This document shows positions 58,201 to 64,000 of a stretch of DNA of 64,000 nucleotides, in pieces. The notes under the pieces are model-generated. The model searched no databases. It was not told where the DNA came from and saw only the letters and a program-made list of their open reading frames with translations. Origin of the DNA: Globodera rostochiensis (Eukaryota > Nematoda > Chromadorea > Rhabditida > Heteroderidae). Positions within the stretch are counted from its first letter, which is position 1. Every line of letters begins with the position of its first letter. Where the stretch lies: positions 186,001 through 250,000 of the forward strand of contig JAEVLN010000019.1 of assembly GCA_018350325.1 (NCBI GenBank), given 5' to 3'. A program made the position numbers and the translations under genes.

Positions 58201-61200
58201 AAAAAAATCAGGCGGGCAAAGCACGCGAATCGGTGCTTATGCATATGCAACACAAACATTGGGAGTCCGCCGAACGCATAGCGCAAGAGCATTCGCCGGA
58301 CCAACTGCCAGAACTTTTTGTACGCCGTGCCAAGGCCGCACTGGAACAACGCGATTATGCCAAGTAATGAATGCACAAAGCTCAAATAACATAGAAGAAG
58401 TAGGGTTGAACCCGATCCACACTGGTTACGTGTCACGACTAGGGTTGAGCCCCGTCCCCGAACCCCGACTTTTTTGAATTTTTCGGAGTTTTGGCTGGGA
58501 AAAACCCCGAACCCCGACTTTTTTTTGTCGGGGACGAAAACCCCGATCCCGAACTTTTCCCGCCACCGAGGGGTCGGGGCTCAACCCTAGTCACGACGCA
58601 CTTTTGAGTACTCTCGTGATTGTGGTTTACGATCATGCATTTTTAAAGTTCGATCACGTGCAGCATGATCTAGGTCCAAAAAAATCGATAATGCCATGCT
58701 AAAAAATTAAAAATATAAAAATTAGGGCTGAATCGTTCCTTTTGCGTGCCAATCGTGCCGACATCATTCTGGCTTTTTATCGTGAGTCAGTAATGTGGCC
58801 TGACGCGTTGCGAATTGCCAAAGACTTTTTGCCGGATGAGCTTCTGCAATGCCAAGTGCTTAACGCAACTTTAACTTTTTTGCTTTATTAAATATTCTTT
58901 TAAGACTGACTATGAGGACTATCAGCTGAGATCCGGTGCTAAAGGTGCCCAATCGATTGTGGCACAAGTAAATTTTAAAAATATTTATTGATATATTAAA
59001 AACAATATTTAAAATTTATCTAAATATTGAGGCCAAAGAATGGGAGCGCCAGAATGAGCATCGCCGGGCAGTCGACTGCTGGATGAAAGTGGACGGGACG
59101 ACCAACGACACGCAAATGGTTGCGCAGTCCTTGGCAAAGGTCAGAAAATTGAAAAAAATTTGAAACTTTAAAAATACAATTTATGAAACGAGAAATTTAA
59201 GGCTGCTGAATTAACAGTCAAATTTTTGGCGGACTCCGAAGACGGCGTGGACATATTGGCCAAAATTGCACAACGCCAAATGGAATTGAGCCAATTTTTG
59301 GCCGCCGGCGAAACATTTTTGTTGGCCAACAAACCGACGGAATCCGTTGAGGTGAATTTGTGCATTTTTTTTGCGTGCCATAAAAGCAATTTTATGTTCT
59401 TTAGGCATTGTTGGAAGCGCATGAATGGGGCAAAGCAAAACGAGTAAAAAGAAATGTTATTCAAAAGTTAATTTAAAATAATTTATTTTGAGGTTGCCGA
59501 AGAATTGGTGCCAGAATTAGAGTCGGTGGTGGAGGAGCGGTACCGCGACTTTCTGCGCTCGCATGGCCGAATTGGCGAGTTGGCCGACGTGGACGCGGTC
59601 AGTGCCATCGATCTGCTGGCGGAGACGGGCCAATGGGAGAAGGCACTGCAGACGGCCAAACAGCAAAATGTAAGCCAAACTTTTGAATTAAAAAATCAGA
59701 GCAATAAATGCGGGGAAATCTTTTAAATTATTCAATGGAGATTTAAGCGTAAAAAGTGGAATAAAAATGTCAACAAATTTAAAAGTTTAATTTTGAAATA
59801 TTTTCACTAATTCAGCATCGGCCATTGCTTGACAAATATTTGGCCATTTACACGTCCGATTTGCTGGCCAAGGGGCTTTATCGAGAAGCCGTGGATACTT
59901 TGCGAAAATATGGCACTTCAACACGCAAACAAATAATGGACATTTGTGCACAAATTTTGGAGAAGGTTTGAAAAAATAAAAAGTTGAATTGGTCGGACGT
60001 ATAAATAAATAAATATATTTATTTTAGGTGATAAATGATAGCCATTCGGAATTTTTGACATTATCCGCGCTAAGGGACATTTTGTTTGGTTTGAATTTGC
60101 AAATCCAATCAGACGATGGCCAAGTCGATGCTGCAACAGCCAAAGTCATTTTTTTGTTTAATCAAATTTTTTATTTAAATCCTAATTCTAAAAAACTTCT
60201 TAATATTTAGTGATAAAAACAACTACAAATAACACGTAAAATATTTAATAATTTTTTAGCAAATACAAAATCATCTTCAATTAGCCCATTTTTGTGTGCT
60301 TCGCAATGCGTTGGGTACAGTTGAACAGCAGCTACGAAGTCAGGGAAAAACTGTGCCCGTCGAGCTTCAAACATTGGCACTTCGTCTAAGCGTAGCGCAA
60401 TTACGGTAATAATTGTTCTGTATTAGGGTAATTATTTTTGTTGGAAAATGGGTTTACAATTATGCAATTAAGCTACATTGAACCTTTGCGAGCGGATAAA
60501 GCATTTTACGAAGCTGGCAATGCTTGTCGGGTATTTAATGATTAATATGAAAAAATGAGTAAAATATAAGGCACAAAAATATATTTGAACTTTCTTTACC
60601 ATTTTCTTTTGTGCAAATGACTTAATTTTTGGAATGGCATTTCCCCTCGGGGGCGATGTCTTAAAATTGGCTATTCGAATGCCCGGGGCAAACCCATTAA
60701 AATCATTACCAAGCTGTACGGTGGTGCCGCCTACGAAGGCATGGCCTTCACACTGCTCAGCCATTATTTGGACGTGGTGGACGCGATTGAAGAGGACGAC
60801 CCGAATTTGGTGGACAATTCTCTCTTTGATGGCACCGATGTGCCGACCAGCTATGCTTTGCCACGGCGAAATTTTTTATTGGTGTTTATTAACATTTTAA
60901 TTATAAAATGAAATAGATTCAAATTTTCAGCCTGAAGAACACGAAGAAGTGAAGGAATGGGTGTTGGCCGCTTCTGTAGAACAAAGTGTCGAGTTGGGAC
61001 AGAAAGTATTGAAAAGTGACGGCCGAAACTGTTACGAAGCGAGCACTGTGGACAATGAAGGCAATTTGTATACGGTGTGCAGCATTTCAGGTGGAAATCT
61101 CGATTATATATGCTTCGAGAATTTTTGTTTGGTCTTTGATTCTGATCAGGATCAGTCCTCTGAATCAGCCAGAATATGGCATGGATAATGCCACGTGGAC

Positions 61201-61444
61201 TTTCTTGATTCGTCCACAAGCTTATTTCACACTCTCGACTTTCGTTTAGAATTGAATTTGTTGATTTTCTCAGTTTATTCATTCCCGCCCTCCAGGCTAT
61301 CCGGTGATCGACGAAGCGCGCGAACTTGGCCATGGACTGGTAGCGGACGAGTGGGCATGGGCGGCATTTTCGACGCTGGCCAACACAAATCCGACAGAGG
61401 AGATTTACGATGTGCGCGAGTTTTTGTCAAAATTGAGCAGTTGA
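52238..61444 (+). CDS. IFT172: Intraflagellar transport protein IFT172 (OSM-1)
   Basis: Peripheral subunit of IFT-B, which carries cargo along ciliary axonemes and, with IFT-A, handles turnaround at the tip; in nematodes it is needed for sensory cilia. The start [13 protein letters not shown], then [58 protein letters not shown] and [20 protein letters not shown] follow the N-terminal WD40 half of IFT172 (to about 55460). TPR-like repeats follow ([69 protein letters not shown]). The last exon, ending at 61444, contains [16 protein letters not shown]. Dozens of small exons are separated by mostly 45-100 base introns; every stretch I checked continues in frame. Two hAT MITEs sit in its introns. 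Confidence 0.93.
53307..53432. mobile_element. Small hAT-type MITE, TCTCGTCTCGA interior
   Basis: 126 bp, ends TAGAGCTTGGCC / GTCCGGGCTCTA, perfect 8-bp target duplication GTATTTAT (53299-53306, 53433-53440). The interior is iterations of TCTCG/CGAGA. It lies in an IFT172 intron; the duplicated target begins only a few bases after the 5' splice site (GACTACAG|gttgtattt). Confidence 0.9.
58440..58589. mobile_element. Small hAT-type MITE, CCCCGAACCCCGAC interior
   Basis: 150 bp, perfect terminal inverted repeats TAGGGTTGAGCCCCG / CGGGGCTCAACCCTA, perfect 8-bp target duplication GTCACGAC (58432-58439, 58590-58597). The interior is iterations of CCCCGA and CGGGG with T runs, in an IFT172 intron. 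A degenerate TAGGGTTGAACCCG at about 58401 may be the end of a second, broken copy. Confidence 0.92.
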
Positions 61445-61954
61445 TCCGGGGCGATTGGCTGATAATCAAATTATTGTGAACATTTTTGATTTTTTTTTGA
61501 ATATTAATGAAATGAGAAGTTTAAATAACTTTTTTTAATTAGGCAAAAACAAATGCGTTGAAAGTTGTCCTTTTTGAAAAAACAAAACAAAACATGGCTG
61601 CCTCTGTGTAGCGTATTAAACAACAATAATTTACTGATTTTTATTTTTACATAAAAATGTAACAAAATATTTTTGAATTTTTTGGCCGGAAATTATGATG
61701 TGGCAAAAGGCTATTTGCATCGAATTGCGTGCGAGTCATTTGTTTATTAACAGCTCAGATGAATCGATCTATAAATATAATTTAGTTATTATTTTTTTAT
61801 TTACATATATTTTCATTTTTTTATAGTCTTCCCATTTGAAAACTACTATTTATTAAATTATTCTCTGTTTAATTACTGATTAGGGGTAAATTTTATTTGT
61901 TAATTACCAAGAATAAGTCAAGTCAAGAAGATTCAATTCATTAAGCATCCAAAA
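61445..61954. other. Intergenic, promoter of the kinase-like gene
   Basis: AT-rich; no ATGCCA cluster and no other feature recognised. Confidence 0.45.
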
Positions 61955-64000
61955 ATGGCTTTTCCACCGTTGCTTATTTTATTTGGCGGATTTTTTTTGA
62001 TTTTCCAATATGCATTAATTAGCGCTCAAAAGTGTGGAGGCTATTCACTAAAATCATTGAAAAAAGTGTTAATTTACGAACCGGATGGAGGCGGAGCCCC
62101 GCTTAACATCCGACGCGCCCGAAAGCACGGTTTCTCGGGCTCCTTTGGAAAAGTAATTAAAATTTAATTTTTTTAAATTTGATTTTTAACATTTACTTAA
62201 AAAAAGGTTTTTGTTGGCTATGTCAAACACCAAACTCGATCGGCTGGCGTAACGTGCGTAGCTATAAAAATGTATGAGCAAAACAGTTACGAGGAGTTCA
62301 AAAACTCCAAAGAATTTATGCAAAATATTCAAAATAAACTTCCAGCAGATAAGCGAAAGCATTTAATTACAGTGCTTGATACGTAAGGCATTTCAAATAA
62401 AATTTTAAATATTAAATTTGTAAATTGAAACAATTGCACGACTTTTTGGACTTATGTTTAAAACAATTAAAGCGAATGGATTGAGTCGTTCTTCTGTCCA
62501 GTCAGGGAGGGCATTGTCCTTTTTTTAATCGGCATTTTTTGGCGATTTGTCTTAGAGGTTTTCTCATGATGCCAAATGATGGCATTTCGGGAGTTTCGAA
62601 ATGGCATCAATCAAAGTTTTTGCTTCAACAAAATATTAAAAAAAAATAATTTTCAGCGGCGAAATGAAAGAGACAAAAGGCGCCTTGATCATAATGGAAT
62701 TGGGCGTTGCAAGCCTTGAGGCGCGCATTTATCGTCAACGAAAAGCCTATGGCAGTGATTCCCATTTATTTGAGGACATAAAGAAAATTGTTGAACCTCT
62801 CAAAGATATGCACCAAGGCAACTTTTTTCTCTCTTTTTTTTTGAATTTTTTAAAACTTTCCCTAAAGAAACAAAAAAAATTTTTGTTAAATAGAATTTGA
62901 ATTGGTTTATTTATTGCCTAATTGATTAATTAGTCTCTCTAAACTTTTAGTTGCGGTTCATCTCGATGTAAAACCGAGCAATTTTGTTTATGTAAACCAA
63001 ATGGACGGAACGGAAAGTCTGAAGCTAATCGACTTTGACGGAGCCTCTTTTATACCTAGCCATATTTTTAATTTTAATTCGAGCAAAATGGCCAATAAAG
63101 TTGTGCCGTGCCAAAATTATCTGATCACTTGGTTATATGCGGCACCAGAATTCTTTAACGGCACAAACACGGTGGCATTGTTTTTAAAATAAAATAACAA
63201 AATTTTTTATAAAAAAGGTTACAACAAAAGTTGACATATGGTCTTTGGGAATGTCAATTTATGAAATTATTTTGCTACAAAAAAGGTTTAATGAGAACAT
63301 TGGCAAGGTCATTTTAATTTTTAAAATATTTAATTATGTCGGCATTTTAAGAAAAAAATGGTTCAACTTTTGCTGGAAACTGGCGACCTTTATATGGGCA
63401 TTAATAGAACTAAGCAGGCAAACTTATTTGACACTCCTTTGTGGATTCGAAATAATTATGAAATTTTAATGACCATTTTGAATGTTTGGCAAAAATACCC
63501 AAAAACTGCTCTCTTAATTGCTGTAAGTCAAATTTTGTAAAATCATTTTAATTTAAAAAATAAATAAATTGTTTGGGAAAAAACATAAGTAGCTTATATA
63601 ATTTAATAGAATATAGTAACAAAAAAGTTTGGGTTAACAATAAATTAAAATATATTTTAATATGTTTAAATTAATTTTTATTCTCAGAACGTTTTGCATC
63701 CGGACAGAGAGATTCGGCTGAGTGCGATTGGTGTGAAAAGGTTTTTGGATGGTTCTTGCCTTACGGCGGAGCTAAATTCAGTCCAACAATCGTGGGAGCT
63801 GAATTTTTTAAACAAATTTACTTTCAAAGAATTTCATGGTTTGTTGGAAAGCAAAAGGAAAGCGTTCTGTTCGGGCTGTGCATGTTCAGACCTGAAATAC
63901 GAGGCGTTGCAGGAAAAAATTGAACAAATTTTGTTTGTTGTCCAACGGACGATGAACGAATTGAAAAGCCATTGGCTTTTGCTGCTTCTAAACCGGACAT
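61955..64000 (+). CDS. Protein kinase-like protein with signal peptide, 3' end cut
   Basis: Exons 61955-62152, 62207-62382, 62657-62817, 62951-63171, 63218-63307, 63352-63522 and 63688 onward, all in phase; the gene runs off the window. The N-terminus PPLLILFGGFFLIFQYALIS then AQKCGG is a signal peptide. A kinase fold follows: glycine loop GFSGSFGKVFVG, VAIK lysine, hinge IIMELGVASLEARI, catalytic loop HLDVKPSNFV, magnesium loop LIDFDGASF, YAAPEFF (APE), then VDIWSLGMSIYEII (subdomain IX). The HRD arginine is Leu and the DFG glycine is Asp, though the catalytic Asp, Lys and Asn are kept. The intron at 62818 has a GC donor. Closest in feel to CK1/TTBK- or TTK-like kinases, not assigned. A kinase entering the secretory pathway in a parasite could be an effector. 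Confidence 0.8.

Overview
The window is nuclear DNA of a nematode, most likely a plant-parasitic tylenchid of the cyst-nematode group. Genes are split into many small exons by AT-rich introns, often about 50 bases. At least eight introns appear to start with GC instead of GT, a trait I recall being reported as common in cyst nematodes. Many predicted proteins have signal peptides, and some promoters carry clusters of ATGCCA/TGGCAT, the hexamer I recall as the dorsal-gland 'DOG box' of Globodera. There is no sign of prokaryotic or organellar sequence. The species is inference.

Layout. 1-3.4 kb: 3' part of a leucine-rich-repeat surface protein gene. 4.9-5.3 kb: small secreted protein. 6.3-23.5 kb: a rearranged block with three genes in multiple copies: E (secreted protein with lysine/serine/proline repeats and an acidic tail, three copies), C (small Cys-rich, probably GPI-anchored protein, two copies) and G (srsx-like chemoreceptor GPCR, two copies). 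The order is E1>, <C1, <G1, E2>, an unrelated secreted Cys-rich gene and spacer, then an inverted unit C2>, <E3, G2>. The number of a small duplicated exon differs in all three E copies (2, 3 and 1). 23.8-27.5 kb: large secreted Ser-rich protein with a tandem 150-residue repeat. 28.2-29.9 kb: secreted 462-residue protein with a DOG-box-like promoter. 30.5-33.5 kb (minus): NETO/SOL-2-like CUB-CUB-LDLa-TM protein. 34.2-45.0 kb (minus): HMG-CoA lyase, one intron of which is filled by about 8.6 kb of a 32-33 bp satellite. 47.4-48.0 kb: secreted protein with insulin-like cysteine spacing. 49.6-51.2 kb: secreted 459-residue protein. 52.2-61.4 kb: IFT172/OSM-1. 62.0 kb to the end: a protein kinase-like gene with a signal peptide, cut by the window edge.

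The genes are not one pathway. Conserved housekeeping or neuronal genes (IFT172, HMG-CoA lyase, NETO-like) are interspersed with lineage-specific secreted genes. The most unusual features are the E exon expansion and DOG-box-like promoters, the inverted unit whose two breakpoints fall in the same C-G interval, the satellite inside HMG-CoA lyase, the signal-peptide-bearing kinase, and a set of very small hAT-type elements (8-bp target duplications) each built internally from iterations of a different short motif.

Exon models were built by eye from splice sites and reading phase. Boundaries are reliable where phases close, but none has transcript support.
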